55,449 bases of DNA from Runella sp. (GCA_023254175.1 JALQYJ010000118.1:1-55449), one strand, 5' to 3'; positions 1 to 9,081 are shown, counted from the stretch's first letter. Notes: generated by a model from the sequence alone, not told the origin. A program made the numbers and translations.

Positions 1-72
1 TTAGCTAATCACTTTAAATCCTGGCTTTTGATAGCTTCAAGCATGATTAACTTTAGACATATTTTCAACTAA
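1..72 (+). CDS. Possible C-terminal tail of an ORF cut by the window start
   Basis: Frame 1 is open from the first base to a TAA at 70-72 and encodes about 23 residues ending in SWLLIASSMINFRHIFN. The hydrophobic ending recalls the tails of some DDE transposases, but this is only an impression from a very short stretch. A terminator-like hairpin at 119-139 would fit the end of a rightward transcription unit entering from outside. It could equally be chance open sequence. Confidence 0.2.
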   Translation, partial: LANHFKSWLLIASSMINFRHIFN

Positions 73-118
73 ACATCCTTATTAATTAATACAATAGAGT
101 AGGGTAATTTGGCATTAG

Positions 119-151
119 CCCCGTTCTACTGGAGCGGGGTCATGTTTTTTT
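119..151 (+). terminator. Rho-independent terminator of the upstream unit
   Basis: A GC-rich hairpin, CCCCGTTC (119-126) against GAGCGGGG (132-139), with seven of eight pairs and a five-base loop, is followed by a T-run at 144-151. It lies before uvrB in the same direction, so it should end a transcript entering from the left edge. No gene is evident between it and uvrB. Confidence 0.6.
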
Positions 152-233
152 AGGGGGGAGATAGCTGTCTTTTAGAAATAGAACTTTTATGGCTATTTTG
201 GGTGTTAACTAGTTTACTCCTTTACTATTAACT

Positions 234-2252
234 ATGCCATTTGAGATTATTTCCACCTATCAGCCTACGGGCGACCAACCTCAAGCAATTGCCCAGCTAG
301 TAGAGGGCATCCAAAACGGAGAGCCTACACAAACCCTGCTAGGGGTAACAGGGTCTGGGAAAACCTTCACAGTGGCCAATGTGGTCGCTCAGTTGGACCG
401 CCCGACGTTGGTGTTGAGTCATAATAAAACCTTGGCGGCGCAATTGTACGGAGAATTTAAACAGTTTTTTCCTAACAATGCGGTTGAATACTTCATTAGT
501 TACTATGACTATTATCAGCCAGAAGCTTACATTGCTACTACCAATACGTACATCGAGAAAGACTTAGCTATCAACGAGGAGATTGATAAATTGCGTTTGT
601 CGGCGGTTTCTTCTTTGATGTCTGGTAGAAGAGATGTGTTGGTTGTCGCGTCGGTGTCGTGTATTTATGGCGCTGGAAATCCTGAAGAATACCGAAAAAG
701 CATCGTTCGTGTAGGTGTCGGCGAGCAGCTTAGCCGCAATCAGTTTTTGTTTAAGTTGGTTGAAATTCTATACAGCCGTACTGAGGCCGAATTTTCACGC
801 GGAAATTTTCGTGTAAAAGGTGATACGGTGGATGTGTACCCAGGCTACGCTGATTTTGCCTATCGTATTATTTTCTTTGGGGACGAAATTGAAGAAATTC
901 AACGAATTAATCCTTCTAATGGAAAAAAAATTTCGACAGAAAAAATAGTAGCCATCTTTCCCGCAAATCTGTTTGTAACAGGGCGTGATGTGCTATTGAA
1001 CGCTATCCACGAAATTCAGGATGACTTGGTAGCTCAAATCCGTTATTTTGAACAAGATGGTCGTTTGCTTGAAGCTCAACGAATCCGAGAACGCACCGAA
1101 TTTGACATGGAAATGATGCGAGAGCTGGGCTATTGTTCGGGTATCGAAAACTACTCACGCTATTTCGACCGTCGCCAGCCTGGACAACGTCCCTTCTGCT
1201 TGCTCGATTATTTCCCTGAAGATTTTTTATTGGTTGTTGACGAAAGTCACGTTACCATGCCTCAGATTCGGGCGATGTGGGGAGGTGACCGTTCGCGCAA
1301 AGAAGCACTGGTTGATTACGGATTTCGGTTGCCAAGTGCAATGGATAACCGACCGCTCACTTTTCAGGAATTTGAAGAACTGGCAGGCCAGACCATCTTT
1401 GTGAGTGCTACCCCTGCCGACTACGAACTTCGACGGACAGACGGGGTTGTGGTGGAGCAGATTATTCGCCCAACGGGCTTACTCGATCCTGAGATTCAGG
1501 TGCGGCCAAGTCTCAACCAAATTGATGATTTGTTGGAAGAAATTGATAAACGAGTAAAGCGTAGCGAACGGGTATTGGTAACCACTCTAACTAAGCGAAT
1601 GGCCGAAGAGTTAAGCAAGTACTTGGAGCGAGTAGGTATCAAGGGGCGTTATATCCACTCCGAAGTTAAAACACTCGACCGAGTGGAGATTTTACGGGAC
1701 TTGAGATTGGGTGTGTTTGATGTGTTGGTGGGGGTAAACTTACTCCGCGAAGGGCTTGATTTGCCAGAAGTGTCGTTGGTGGCTATTATGGATGCCGACA
1801 AAGAAGGTTTTTTGCGAGATATTCGTTCGTTGATACAGACGATTGGGCGTGCAGCGCGTAACGAAAACGGAAAAGTGTTGATGTACGCAGACCGTATGAC
1901 GGGGTCGATGCAAAAAGCTATTGAAGAGACTAATCGGCGCCGAGCGATTCAAATGGAATATAACACGGCTCATGGCATCACGCCCAAAACCGTATTTAAG
2001 AGTCGAGAGGCTATTATGGAACAAACGTCTGTGGCTGACTCTAAAGCTTCGGCCAAACGCTATTATGTGGAACCAGAGGAGATTCGAGTGGCAGCAGACC
2101 CAGTGGTACAGTACATGGCAAAGCCAGAATTGGAAAAGCTTATCGCCGAAACTCAGCGCAAAATGGAAACCGCTGCCAAAGAACTCAACTTCTTGGAGGC
2201 GGCTCGCTATCGCGATGAATTGTTGCAGTTGCGGGAAAAATTGAAAAGATAA
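234..2252 (+). CDS. uvrB: UvrABC system subunit B
   Basis: UvrB is the DNA-damage verification helicase of nucleotide excision repair. It is loaded by UvrA and recruits the nuclease UvrC. The 672 residues match the usual family length. Visible features are the Walker A motif GVTGSGKT (37-44), the tyrosine-rich beta-hairpin region near residues 91-111 ([10 protein letters not shown]) that clamps a DNA strand, the DESH helicase box near 337-340, the motif VI segment QTIGRAARN, and a C-terminal UVR coiled-coil (about 630-665) that contacts UvrC. The ATG at 234 gives the canonical N-terminus with the [11 protein letters not shown]-motif. A small thioesterase gene follows 30 bp downstream and may be co-transcribed. 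Confidence 0.98.
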   Translation: MPFEIISTYQPTGDQPQAIAQLVEGIQNGEPTQTLLGVTGSGKTFTVANVVAQLDRPTLVLSHNKTLAAQLYGEFKQFFPNNAVEYFISYYDYYQPEAYIATTNTYIEKDLAINEEIDKLRLSAVSSLMSGRRDVLVVASVSCIYGAGNPEEYRKSIVRVGVGEQLSRNQFLFKLVEILYSRTEAEFSRGNFRVKGDTVDVYPGYADFAYRIIFFGDEIEEIQRINPSNGKKISTEKIVAIFPANLFVTGRDVLLNAIHEIQDDLVAQIRYFEQDGRLLEAQRIRERTEFDMEMMRELGYCSGIENYSRYFDRRQPGQRPFCLLDYFPEDFLLVVDESHVTMPQIRAMWGGDRSRKEALVDYGFRLPSAMDNRPLTFQEFEELAGQTIFVSATPADYELRRTDGVVVEQIIRPTGLLDPEIQVRPSLNQIDDLLEEIDKRVKRSERVLVTTLTKRMAEELSKYLERVGIKGRYIHSEVKTLDRVEILRDLRLGVFDVLVGVNLLREGLDLPEVSLVAIMDADKEGFLRDIRSLIQTIGRAARNENGKVLMYADRMTGSMQKAIEETNRRRAIQMEYNTAHGITPKTVFKSREAIMEQTSVADSKASAKRYYVEPEEIRVAADPVVQYMAKPELEKLIAETQRKMETAAKELNFLEAARYRDELLQLREKLKR

Positions 2253-2282
2253 CTCTTGCGGAGCAAAAATAGGATTATACTT

Positions 2283-2684
2283 ATGCCTTCAAATTCCGAA
2301 TATACGCATAACGTCATCGTCGTTGAGACAGATATTGACGAGTTAAACCATGTCAATAACGTAGTTTATTTGCAATATGCGCAAGACATTGCTACGGCAC
2401 ATTGGGAAAGCGTTGCTTCTCCCGAATTGCAAGAAAAGGTGATTTGGGTAGCCCGTCGCCACGAAATTGATTACTTAAAACAAGCTTTATTAGGGGATAA
2501 ATTAGTGATAAAAACGCGAGTTGGGGAATACACGGCGGCTACTTGGGAGCGCCACTATGAAATGTTTAGAGAAAGTGATGGACAATTGCTGGTAAGAGCA
2601 AAAAGTGTTTGGGTACCTCTCGACCGAAATACGCACCGAGTCAAACGGATAGAAGGAGAAATTTTATGTTGTTTTTTAGGGTAA
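2283..2684 (+). CDS. Acyl-CoA thioesterase, hotdog fold (4HBT family)
   Basis: This 133-residue protein is of the single-hotdog acyl-CoA thioesterase type, which hydrolyses acyl-CoA esters in the cytoplasm. The diagnostic segment is DIDELNHVNNVVYLQYAQDI near the N-terminus, where the Asp and the following HVNN are the conserved catalytic and CoA-site region of 4-hydroxybenzoyl-CoA-thioesterase-like proteins. A TTG at 2256 would add nine residues without family resemblance, so the ATG at 2283 is preferred. It lies 30 bp after uvrB on the same strand. The physiological substrate cannot be read from sequence. Confidence 0.85.
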   Translation: MPSNSEYTHNVIVVETDIDELNHVNNVVYLQYAQDIATAHWESVASPELQEKVIWVARRHEIDYLKQALLGDKLVIKTRVGEYTAATWERHYEMFRESDGQLLVRAKSVWVPLDRNTHRVKRIEGEILCCFLG

Positions 2685-2777
2685 ATAGTCCCGTAATCAA
2701 CGCACACCAAGGCATAAAATTTAGTGTGGCTATTAGTTGGATTTGAGATTGTGCCTTGCCTTTTGCCAACGTGCTTT

Positions 2778-3371
2778 TTACGGTAATAGCCGCTGCTTGA
2801 TTTCAGCAACCCGTTGTTCTTTTTTGGGTTGGCGGTATTTTTTTGCAAAAGCTGTATGATACGTGTGTGCTTCCAAAAACTTAATTTGAACTTCATCCCA
2901 CTTCTTGCGGTCGTGAAGTAAATCCATGTTTTGTAATTCTTGGAATAAACTTTCGCTAATAGGCTCGAAATCAGGGCGACCTAAATAATCTAAGTCGGCG
3001 TCGCACAATACCTCTTCGAGCGTTGTACAGGGCGCTTGTGGGACTTTTGTTGCCATAATAAGCCCCGAAATTACACCAATTTCTGTCTCTGTGTACTCAA
3101 AAGAGGGAAGGAGTTGACGGATAATGGTTACGCCTCTTTCCTCGTGTCCTTGATACGTTTGAGTAAATCCAATATCGTGAATGAGGGCCGAAGTAAGAAG
3201 AAGGTCTGCGTCAGATTCTGCAAGTGATAGTCGTTTGATATATTGACGACAAACAGCTATTACATCGCGGACGTGGTGTACGCCGTGATACGTGAGCTTG
3301 GGTGAGAGCTGTTGAGTGAGGTCGGCCATGACGGTGCGTTGTAGCCTAAAAAATCTCTCTAGGTGTACCAT
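2778..3371 (-). CDS. HD-domain phosphohydrolase family protein
   Basis: The 197-residue protein carries an HD metal-dependent phosphohydrolase domain. An upstream His in YHGVHHVRDV, the HD pair in ALIHDIGF and a later Asp in CDADLDYLG are the expected metal ligands in order. Such proteins hydrolyse phosphate esters, often nucleotides or cyclic dinucleotides, but the substrate here is unknown. The HDIG sequence resembles that of HDIG-type hydrolases. An internal Met at residue 15 (MADLTQ) is an alternative start. The gene is convergent with the thioesterase gene and divergent from the ribosome-rescue gene at 3494, with about 120 bp between the two start codons. Confidence 0.8.
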   Translation of the reverse strand: MVHLERFFRLQRTVMADLTQQLSPKLTYHGVHHVRDVIAVCRQYIKRLSLAESDADLLLTSALIHDIGFTQTYQGHEERGVTIIRQLLPSFEYTETEIGVISGLIMATKVPQAPCTTLEEVLCDADLDYLGRPDFEPISESLFQELQNMDLLHDRKKWDEVQIKFLEAHTYHTAFAKKYRQPKKEQRVAEIKQRLLP

Positions 3372-3493
3372 TTTTTAAATCAAAAACTCACGAGCTTATA
3401 TTTTCATTGCGTCAAATTACTGAAAAGTCGTTTCCAATCAAATCTTTGCCTCACAATCCGTTATTTTTACGAAAAACTTTAAGTAAACTAATT

Positions 3494-3898
3494 ATGTTTG
3501 ACCCAAAAATTCTCCACCCTGAACTTGCCTTTCAAACTGCTCGCAGTGGAGGTAAGGGGGGGCAAAATGTGAACAAAGTCGAAACGAAAGTCGAGCTTCG
3601 TTTTGATGTAAAACAGTCGCTTTTGTTGACAGATGCCGAGCGCGAAATTATCCAACAAAAACTCGCTAATCGCTTAACGACAGAAGGTGTTTTGGTGCTA
3701 ACTCATCAAACAGAACGTTCACAATTGGCGAATCGAGATAAAGTGATTCGAAAATTTGATGCCCTTATCAAAAAGTGTTTTGAAGTTGCAAAACCTCGTA
3801 AGGCAACCAAGCCTTCGGCCGCAGTTATTGAAAAACGCCTCAAGGATAAGCAACGCCAATCAGATATAAAGTCAATGCGTCGAAAAATTATTGAATAA
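3494..3898 (+). CDS. arfB: ArfB/YaeJ-type alternative ribosome-rescue factor
   Basis: This is a 134-residue peptidyl-tRNA hydrolase of the codon-independent release-factor family. It rescues ribosomes stalled on mRNAs without stop codons. The catalytic GGQ motif sits in SGGKGGQNVNKVETKVELRF near residues 18-37. The C-terminus is rich in Lys and Arg (PRKATKPS, then KRLKDKQRQSDIKSMRRK), as expected of the tail that enters the empty mRNA channel. A TTG at 3407 would add 29 residues outside the family pattern, so the ATG at 3494 was chosen. The stop-codon recognition domain of full release factors is absent, which supports the ArfB assignment. Confidence 0.88.
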   Translation: MFDPKILHPELAFQTARSGGKGGQNVNKVETKVELRFDVKQSLLLTDAEREIIQQKLANRLTTEGVLVLTHQTERSQLANRDKVIRKFDALIKKCFEVAKPRKATKPSAAVIEKRLKDKQRQSDIKSMRRKIIE

Positions 3899-3910
3899 CA
3901 AAAAACGAAT

Positions 3911-4444
3911 ATGTTTGAAATTGAGCGACTTATAAATAAAAAAGAGATTCGAGAACTTGGGGTAGAAACGTACCTGCCGCATTACCCTCATTTGTGGTAC
4001 AGCCCAGAGGGGATAGAATGGTACATGGAATATTGTTTTGGAGAAGAGGCTCTTACAGTCGACTTAGCCAACCCTGATGTTCTTTATTTTACAGTGAAAG
4101 TAGAAGGAGAAAAATTGGGCTTTTTAAAATTGGTTAACCACAAAGCGCCGTTTGAAAATCAGCCAAAAGAGTCGTTTTTATACCTTGAAAAAATCTACTT
4201 TTTGAAGAAAGCTACAGGGCTTGGTTTAGGACAAAAAACAATGGCTTGGGTAGATGAACAAGCCCGTCAATGGGGAATAACTAATGTGTGGCTTATGGCG
4301 ATGGACTCGTCCGAAAAAGCGATTAAAAGTTACGAAAAAGCAGGTTTTGTTCAAATCGCAACGACGCGCCTCGACGATGAAGTGTTTTACCGACTTCGTA
4401 CTGAGTTACGAGGCATGGTCGTGCTTCAAAAAGAGCTGCTTTGA
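3911..4444 (+). CDS. GNAT family N-acetyltransferase
   Basis: A 177-residue Gcn5-related acetyltransferase transferring an acetyl group from acetyl-CoA to an unknown amine. The acetyl-CoA-binding motif A is visible as KATGLGLGQKTMAWVDEQA, followed by the typical WLMAMDSSEKAIKSYEKAGF segment where the N-x-x-A-x-x-x-Y-x-K-x-G-F pattern is nearly complete. It starts 12 bp after the arfB stop and probably shares its transcript. No specific substrate can be assigned. Confidence 0.85.
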   Translation: MFEIERLINKKEIRELGVETYLPHYPHLWYSPEGIEWYMEYCFGEEALTVDLANPDVLYFTVKVEGEKLGFLKLVNHKAPFENQPKESFLYLEKIYFLKKATGLGLGQKTMAWVDEQARQWGITNVWLMAMDSSEKAIKSYEKAGFVQIATTRLDDEVFYRLRTELRGMVVLQKELL

Positions 4445-4495
4445 AAAACCTCTTCCTCGTTTTTTTATTCTATTGAAAACCCGCACATTTGCGGT

Positions 4496-5329
4496 ATGGA
4501 TATTCGTGATTACATTCGTTTGGCCCTAGCCGAAGACGTAGGCGACGGCGACCACACTTCGCTTTCAACCATCCCAAGAGCTGCCGAGCGTCGGGCACGC
4601 TTGCTTGTTAAGGAAGACGGAATTGTTGCAGGCGTTGAGGTAGCCAAAATTATCTTTGAAGAGGTGGATCCCCTCTTGGAAGTAGAGATTTTTATTCGAG
4701 ATGGACAAGTTATCAAAAAAGGGGATATTGTGCTTCATGTGAGCGGAGACGCCCAAGCTATTTTAAAAGCCGAACGCCTGGTACTCAATACGATGCAACG
4801 AATGAGTGGTATCGCTACTTACACTCATTCGCTTGTGAGCCTTCTCGACGGATTATCCACTAGATTGCTTGATACTCGTAAAACAACTCCTAATTTTCGT
4901 CTATTTGAAAAAATGGCGGTCAAAATTGGTGGAGCTGTAAACCACCGTTATGCGTTGTATGATATGATTCTCATCAAAGACAATCACGTCGATTATGCGG
5001 GTGGAATTGAAGCGGCTCTTAGCCAGGCTCGTGCGTACTTGAAGCGTACGGGTCGGCAGTTACAGATTGAAATTGAAGTACGGAATCTAAGCGAACTGGA
5101 GCAAGTGCTACAAATTGGAAATATTGACCGCATCATGCTCGATAATTTTAGCCTTGACGATCTCCGTACGGCAGTACAGCGAGTAGCGGGAAAATATCCT
5201 ACCGAAGCATCGGGGGGAATCAGAGAAGAAACCCTGCGTGCCGTAGCCGAAACAGGCGTAGATTATATTTCATGCGGAGCGTTGACGCACCAAATTAAAA
5301 GCTTGGATTTGAGCTTGAAAGCGTATTAA
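4496..5329 (+). CDS. nadC: Nicotinate-nucleotide pyrophosphorylase (carboxylating)
   Basis: NadC converts quinolinate and PRPP into nicotinate mononucleotide, CO2 and pyrophosphate in de novo NAD synthesis. The 277 residues match the family. Landmarks are EDVGDGDHTS near the N-terminus, RMSGIATYT, the substrate-binding TRKTTPNFRLFEKMAVKIGG, the IKDNH motif and the C-terminal phosphate-binding region SGGIREETLRAVAETGVDYIS. nadA and nadB are not in this window. The gene is followed by a terminator hairpin at 5421-5450. Confidence 0.97.
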   Translation: MDIRDYIRLALAEDVGDGDHTSLSTIPRAAERRARLLVKEDGIVAGVEVAKIIFEEVDPLLEVEIFIRDGQVIKKGDIVLHVSGDAQAILKAERLVLNTMQRMSGIATYTHSLVSLLDGLSTRLLDTRKTTPNFRLFEKMAVKIGGAVNHRYALYDMILIKDNHVDYAGGIEAALSQARAYLKRTGRQLQIEIEVRNLSELEQVLQIGNIDRIMLDNFSLDDLRTAVQRVAGKYPTEASGGIREETLRAVAETGVDYISCGALTHQIKSLDLSLKAY

Positions 5330-5672
5330 GAGCATCTTTCTGAAAGTAAAATAACTTTTGGGAAGGCATTTTAACGTACTTACCCAATAGCTGATTGTGT
5401 ATTTTTGTTTAAATACTAAAAAAAGCCGAAAACAAATATTTTCGGCTTTTTCCTTCTAACCTAACCTATGAGAAAAAGTTGGCACTTTTAAGTGCTAGTT
5501 CAACCAAACCTTTTACAAAGTTCGGGGCTAAAGCTGAAAAATTTTAGCGTAGAAATACGCGTTCTTTTATCATGTAGCCTTACTTGTTAGATTTTATTTA
5601 ACGGTTTGGACTTCCTTTATTGAGTGTGTAGATTGCAACTTTGTTCTACCTAACCATACTCTTTTGAACTTT
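5330..5672. other. Intergenic region between nadC and the Cys-tailed protein gene
   Basis: This 343-bp gap holds the nadC terminator hairpin (5421-5450), a short hairpin GCACTT/AAGTGC near 5484-5497, and AT-rich sequence leading to the next gene. CAACTTTG at 5636-5643 resembles a Bacteroidota -7 element, but no TTTG lies at the right distance. No ORF, tRNA or repeat was seen. Confidence 0.5.
5418..5451 (+). terminator. Rho-independent terminator after nadC
   Basis: A perfect inverted repeat, AAAAGCCGAAAA (5421-5432) and TTTTCGGCTTTT (5439-5450), with a six-base loop, ends in a T-run. The A-run on the left side would let it act in both directions, but only the rightward nadC unit reaches it. 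Confidence 0.8.
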
Positions 5673-6056
5673 ATGAAAAAAGCTGGGAAAATATTTTCGC
5701 TCAAGGAAATTGCTGTTGCACGCAAAAATTTTGAAGGAAAAAACAAAGGAAAAAAAGACCTTCGTAAAGCCGAATACTTTGACCGTGAAATACTCGAGAC
5801 CCTCCTCAGAGTAGAAGGCTGCGACGGGATTCGTATTTATTATGGCCATGCCCCTGAAAACAAAGATGGTGACATTGATTTTTCCATTGTGGGAAATGAG
5901 CAGCCACGTTTGTTTTTGGTACCTGTGCAAATAGGTGAAGATGGTCTTGGACGAGATATGAAATTCAAAATTGAAATCACGGACGAAAAAGATGGAGAAG
6001 GTGAGCCAGGTGGAGCTGGTGGTGGAGCCCCTTGCCCTGCTTTTTGTAATCCTTAA
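5673..6056 (+). CDS. Small Cys-tailed protein of unknown function
   Basis: I do not recognise a named family. The 127 residues have a basic, leader-like N-terminus (MKKAGKIFSLKEIAVA), a predicted compact middle with CDGIRIYYG and a hydrophobic strand RLFLVPVQIGEDGLGRD, an acidic linker, a Gly-rich stretch and a C-terminal PCPAFCNP motif with two cysteines. From memory, Bacteroidota genomes hold many small proteins of this layout ending in a proline-cysteine tail, with no known role. There is no classical signal peptide. A TTG at 5664 would add three residues; the ATG is preferred. The stop lies 3 bp before a membrane-protein gene, so the two form a unit. Confidence 0.7.
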   Translation: MKKAGKIFSLKEIAVARKNFEGKNKGKKDLRKAEYFDREILETLLRVEGCDGIRIYYGHAPENKDGDIDFSIVGNEQPRLFLVPVQIGEDGLGRDMKFKIEITDEKDGEGEPGGAGGGAPCPAFCNP

Positions 6057-6059
6057 TTT

Positions 6060-6728
6060 ATGATGGAAAAAATTGTAGCAGTTGCCGCTGATTTCTGGAT
6101 TATACTACCTTCGATTATTTTATTCCAAAGGCGAGCTTATTTACAATCGCCTTTGAATAAAATAATTGCGATTTATGTGTTATTGTTTCTTATTCGGAAT
6201 ATATTAAGTTACATTACCATGGAGTTGAATATATATAATATGTATATTTATAACTGGGCGAATATTTTTAGTGGTATTACTATCAGTATGTTATATTATC
6301 ATTTGTTTACAAATAAGTACTTCAAAATTATTGCATTAGTAGGAATGATTGCCGCTGTTGGGGCTTCGTTCTTGGATTATGAAACTCTTTTTAATGTCAA
6401 TACGACTAACTTTAATCGCTTTTTTTATAACATTTTAGGAGGACTTGTTATTGCTTGTATATTATTTTATTTCTATGAGCTTTTACAGAACTTAAATGTC
6501 CCTAAATTGACCGAATTTACACCTTTTTGGTTCAGTACAGGAGCTTTATTGTATTATTCAGGAACAGTTTTTTCTTATCTTTATGTAAACTATACCTTCA
6601 ATAATTCTGATTTAGGTATTGTAAGGAGTTATTGGATGATTGATGCATTCCTGTTTATCGTTTTTAGCAGTTTCTTGTCTATGGCCGTTTGGTATATGAA
6701 ACCTCGTGATTTGAAAAGTGATTTTTAA
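6060..6728 (+). CDS. Seven-helix integral membrane protein of unknown function
   Basis: The 222-residue protein alternates hydrophobic segments that can form about seven transmembrane helices (for example IIAIYVLLFLI, IIALVGMIAAVGASF, ILGGLVIACILFYFY and AFLFIVFSSFLSMAVW). I see no catalytic motif. It begins 3 bp after the Cys-tailed gene and precedes a NarL-type histidine kinase by 115 bp. A role as the membrane sensor or partner of that kinase is therefore an attractive inference, since the kinase itself has just one short N-terminal helix. ATG codons at 6060 and 6063 are both usable. Confidence 0.75.
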   Translation: MMEKIVAVAADFWIILPSIILFQRRAYLQSPLNKIIAIYVLLFLIRNILSYITMELNIYNMYIYNWANIFSGITISMLYYHLFTNKYFKIIALVGMIAAVGASFLDYETLFNVNTTNFNRFFYNILGGLVIACILFYFYELLQNLNVPKLTEFTPFWFSTGALLYYSGTVFSYLYVNYTFNNSDLGIVRSYWMIDAFLFIVFSSFLSMAVWYMKPRDLKSDF

Positions 6729-6843
6729 TCAGGATAGTGCCAGGGTTAAGCGACTCATTTTTTTCGTTTACTAAAGAATAGCCCTCCTCGTTTTTCTCTG
6801 TATTTTTGAATATAATTAGTGCAATTCGTTTTGCCCTTTTACT

Positions 6844-7674
6844 ATGGCACCTTTTTATACCATCGTTATCGGGACGAGTATTATGCTTTTTATGGCAATG
6901 TTCATTGTCGTGTTTGTGATGTATTACCAACGTAAACAGATTGAGCAACAAATACGCGTTAAAGATATGGAGGCGGAGTTTCAGCGAAAACTCTTGGAGG
7001 TCTCTATGGCATCTACTGAAGCCGAACGGCGGCGTATCGCCCAAGATTTACACGATGATATTGGGGCGCTGTTGTCTGTAACAAAATTGACTTTTAACGC
7101 ATTGCATAGCCAACTTGGTTCAAAAGAACAAGCGGAGCGGCTTGCTCAACAAGTGAGGGAAGCAATTGATGAAACCATTAGCCATGTTCGTCGTATTAGC
7201 CGAGAATTGGTACCTACTACCCTCGAACGATTTGGCTTGGCAGCTGCTATTCAAGAATTTGCTGCTAAGAGCAATTTACAACATGGGCTAAAAATTACCT
7301 TCGATTGTCACGGAGATGAAGATTTGCGTTTTGAACCCCGTGCTGAGCTAATGCTGTATCGGGTAGTTCAGGAGCTAATCAATAACGCCCTCAAACATTC
7401 AAAAGGCCGAAATGTCCATATTCAGATTGAACTTCCCCCGCGAAAATTTTGCTTGGTCGTTGAAGATGATGGGCAAGGGTTTGATTTTGCTGATGTGCGT
7501 TTACGACCATCGCCAGGTTTAGGCTTGGATAGCATCGAAGGACGATTGCGAATAATCAATGGAAAAATGGACTACCAAACATCACTGAATAAAGGATGTC
7601 GAGTAATTATAACCTTACCAAATTTTATGTCTATGGACTCAAAAGTAGCTTCTGGAAAATCAATTATAGGATAG
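6844..7674 (+). CDS. NarL-type sensor histidine kinase (HisKA_3)
   Basis: A 276-residue membrane-attached histidine kinase. One transmembrane helix (about 6-27) is followed by a coiled-coil and the HisKA_3 dimerisation helix, in which ERRRIAQDLHDDIGALL carries the phospho-accepting His70. The ATP-binding HATPase_c domain shows VQELINNALKHSKG (N box) and VEDDGQGFDF (G1), then GLGLDSIEGRL (G2). It has no extracellular sensor domain of its own. It pairs with the LuxR-type response regulator starting 23 bp downstream at 7698. The Cys-tailed protein and the seven-helix protein upstream may supply its signal. Confidence 0.93.
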   Translation: MAPFYTIVIGTSIMLFMAMFIVVFVMYYQRKQIEQQIRVKDMEAEFQRKLLEVSMASTEAERRRIAQDLHDDIGALLSVTKLTFNALHSQLGSKEQAERLAQQVREAIDETISHVRRISRELVPTTLERFGLAAAIQEFAAKSNLQHGLKITFDCHGDEDLRFEPRAELMLYRVVQELINNALKHSKGRNVHIQIELPPRKFCLVVEDDGQGFDFADVRLRPSPGLGLDSIEGRLRIINGKMDYQTSLNKGCRVIITLPNFMSMDSKVASGKSIIG

Positions 7675-7697
7675 AATATAATTTACAGCACGAACAG

Positions 7698-8348
7698 ATG
7701 AATAAGATAAAACTCGTTATTGCCGACGATCATAACCTTTTTCGTAAAGGGATGACTGCTATGCTCAATCAAATACCTGATTTTGAGTTGATTGGAGAAG
7801 CATCAAATGGGGAAGAATTATTGGAGCTATTGGGAAAAGTAACTCCAGATATAGCCCTTTTGGATCTTCAAATGCCCATTATGGATGGAGTAGAAGCTAC
7901 CGAACAAATTCAACAACATTTCCCAAATTTACGAGTGATTATTGTGTCGATGCACGAAGAGGATCGTTTCATCATTCATTTGTTAGAAAAAGGGGTCAAT
8001 GGGTATCTTTTAAAAGATTCTGAGCCAGGGGAGGTTGAAAATGCCATTCGAAGGGTTATGATAGATGGTTTTTATTACAGTGATTTTGTTGCAAAAGCCC
8101 TACATCGGAAAGTAATTACGCGTGCTAATCCTCCAGCACCATCATTCAATAGTAAGGTTCAAATTTCTCCCCGAGAAATGGAGGTGCTGCAGTTGCTTTG
8201 CCAAGGGCTTTCTACCCTGGAAATCAGTGAGAAATTATTTGTTAGCCCTCGTACTGTTGAAGGCCATCGACTTCGTTTACTCGAGAAAACAAGGATAAAA
8301 AACACAGCAGGGTTGGTGGCGTATGCTTTCAAAAATGACTTGCTTTAG
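7698..8348 (+). CDS. LuxR/NarL-family response regulator
   Basis: A 216-residue DNA-binding response regulator, cognate of the kinase just upstream. The receiver domain has the acidic pair in IADDHNLF, the phospho-acceptor Asp56 in DIALLDLQMP, and the conserved Lys in YLLKDSEPGE. The C-terminal LuxR-type helix-turn-helix runs from ISPREMEVLQLLCQGLS through SPRTVEGHRLRLLEKTRIKN. The ATG at 7698 gives the standard N-terminus. Upstream in-frame codons back to 7596 overlap the kinase gene and are rejected. Its targets are unknown; the secreted protein downstream is a candidate. Confidence 0.94.
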   Translation: MNKIKLVIADDHNLFRKGMTAMLNQIPDFELIGEASNGEELLELLGKVTPDIALLDLQMPIMDGVEATEQIQQHFPNLRVIIVSMHEEDRFIIHLLEKGVNGYLLKDSEPGEVENAIRRVMIDGFYYSDFVAKALHRKVITRANPPAPSFNSKVQISPREMEVLQLLCQGLSTLEISEKLFVSPRTVEGHRLRLLEKTRIKNTAGLVAYAFKNDLL

Positions 8349-8370
8349 TTTTTTTCTATGACTTATGTTC

Positions 8371-8401
8371 TTTAAAAACGTGACAAAAAGAGTGTACTTT
8401 G
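8371..8401 (+). promoter_or_regulatory. Probable Bacteroidota-type promoter
   Basis: TTTA at 8371-8374 and GTACTTTG at 8394-8401 are separated by 19 bases, the spacing of the Bacteroidota housekeeping promoter (TTTG-N19-TAnnTTTG), with one mismatch in each box. It sits 28 bp before the start of the secreted coiled-coil protein gene, which would therefore be transcribed separately from the two-component genes. Confidence 0.45.
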
Positions 8402-8429
8402 TATCTGAATAGAAACATACTAAAAATCC

Positions 8430-9074
8430 ATGAAAAGAATATTAATTGTTGCTGCCTTGGCTTTGTGGTCAGGATACAGATTACAGGCTCAAACCGTATT
8501 GCCAGGAAAACATGACATAGATAAGTCGACGTTTGAAGGGCTTTATGTAACTACTAAAATCGAAGAAAAATATCTTGGCCAATACTGGGAAGCGTATTTA
8601 AAACAATATGGCAAAGTAAGTAGCTCACGTGGAGGGGTTTATCGTTCTACTGCCGCTGATATTTCAACAATTTCTTCGTCTCCCATTAACCTTTCGAGCC
8701 AAGTATCCTCTAAAAAAGGGCTTTCTCAGGTGTTTATTTACTTGGATTTAGGGAATGGTTCGTATATTACGCAGGGTACGAAAGGTTATGCTGAGGCGGA
8801 AGCTTTTCTGAAGAAATTTGCAGAAGATGCTATTTTGTACGACGATGCACGTGTGGCTGAAGAAGTCATGAAAGATTCAGAAAAAACGTTTTCTAAGCTG
8901 ACTCGTAAAGGAGAATCGCTCAAAAAAGACATTGAGAAAATAGAAAAAGAGTTAGCTAGTTTGAAAAAAGACTTAGAAATCAATCAAAACGACGTAGCTA
9001 CCTCGCAAACAGATTTGGAAATTAAGAAAAAGTCGTTGGAAGAGGCGAAAGCGAAGATTCCTACCAAACAATAA
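8430..9074 (+). CDS. Secreted coiled-coil protein of unknown function
   Basis: I recognise no family. The 214 residues begin with a signal peptide (MKRILIVAALALWSGYRLQAQ, cleavage likely near residue 21). A globular middle contains YLDLGNGSYITQGTKGYAEA. The last 70 residues are Lys/Glu-rich heptads (KKDIEKIEKELASLKKDLEI) typical of a coiled-coil. It is probably periplasmic. A probable promoter lies just upstream and a strong terminator just downstream, so it looks monocistronic, placed after the LuxR-type regulator. Confidence 0.7.
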   Translation: MKRILIVAALALWSGYRLQAQTVLPGKHDIDKSTFEGLYVTTKIEEKYLGQYWEAYLKQYGKVSSSRGGVYRSTAADISTISSSPINLSSQVSSKKGLSQVFIYLDLGNGSYITQGTKGYAEAEAFLKKFAEDAILYDDARVAEEVMKDSEKTFSKLTRKGESLKKDIEKIEKELASLKKDLEINQNDVATSQTDLEIKKKSLEEAKAKIPTKQ

Positions 9075-9081
9075 TCTCCCT

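Noticed and set aside
7596-7697. Upstream in-frame extension of the LuxR-type regulator
   Set aside because: It overlaps the 3' end of the kinase gene and does not resemble a receiver-domain N-terminus; the ATG at 7698 gives the standard start.
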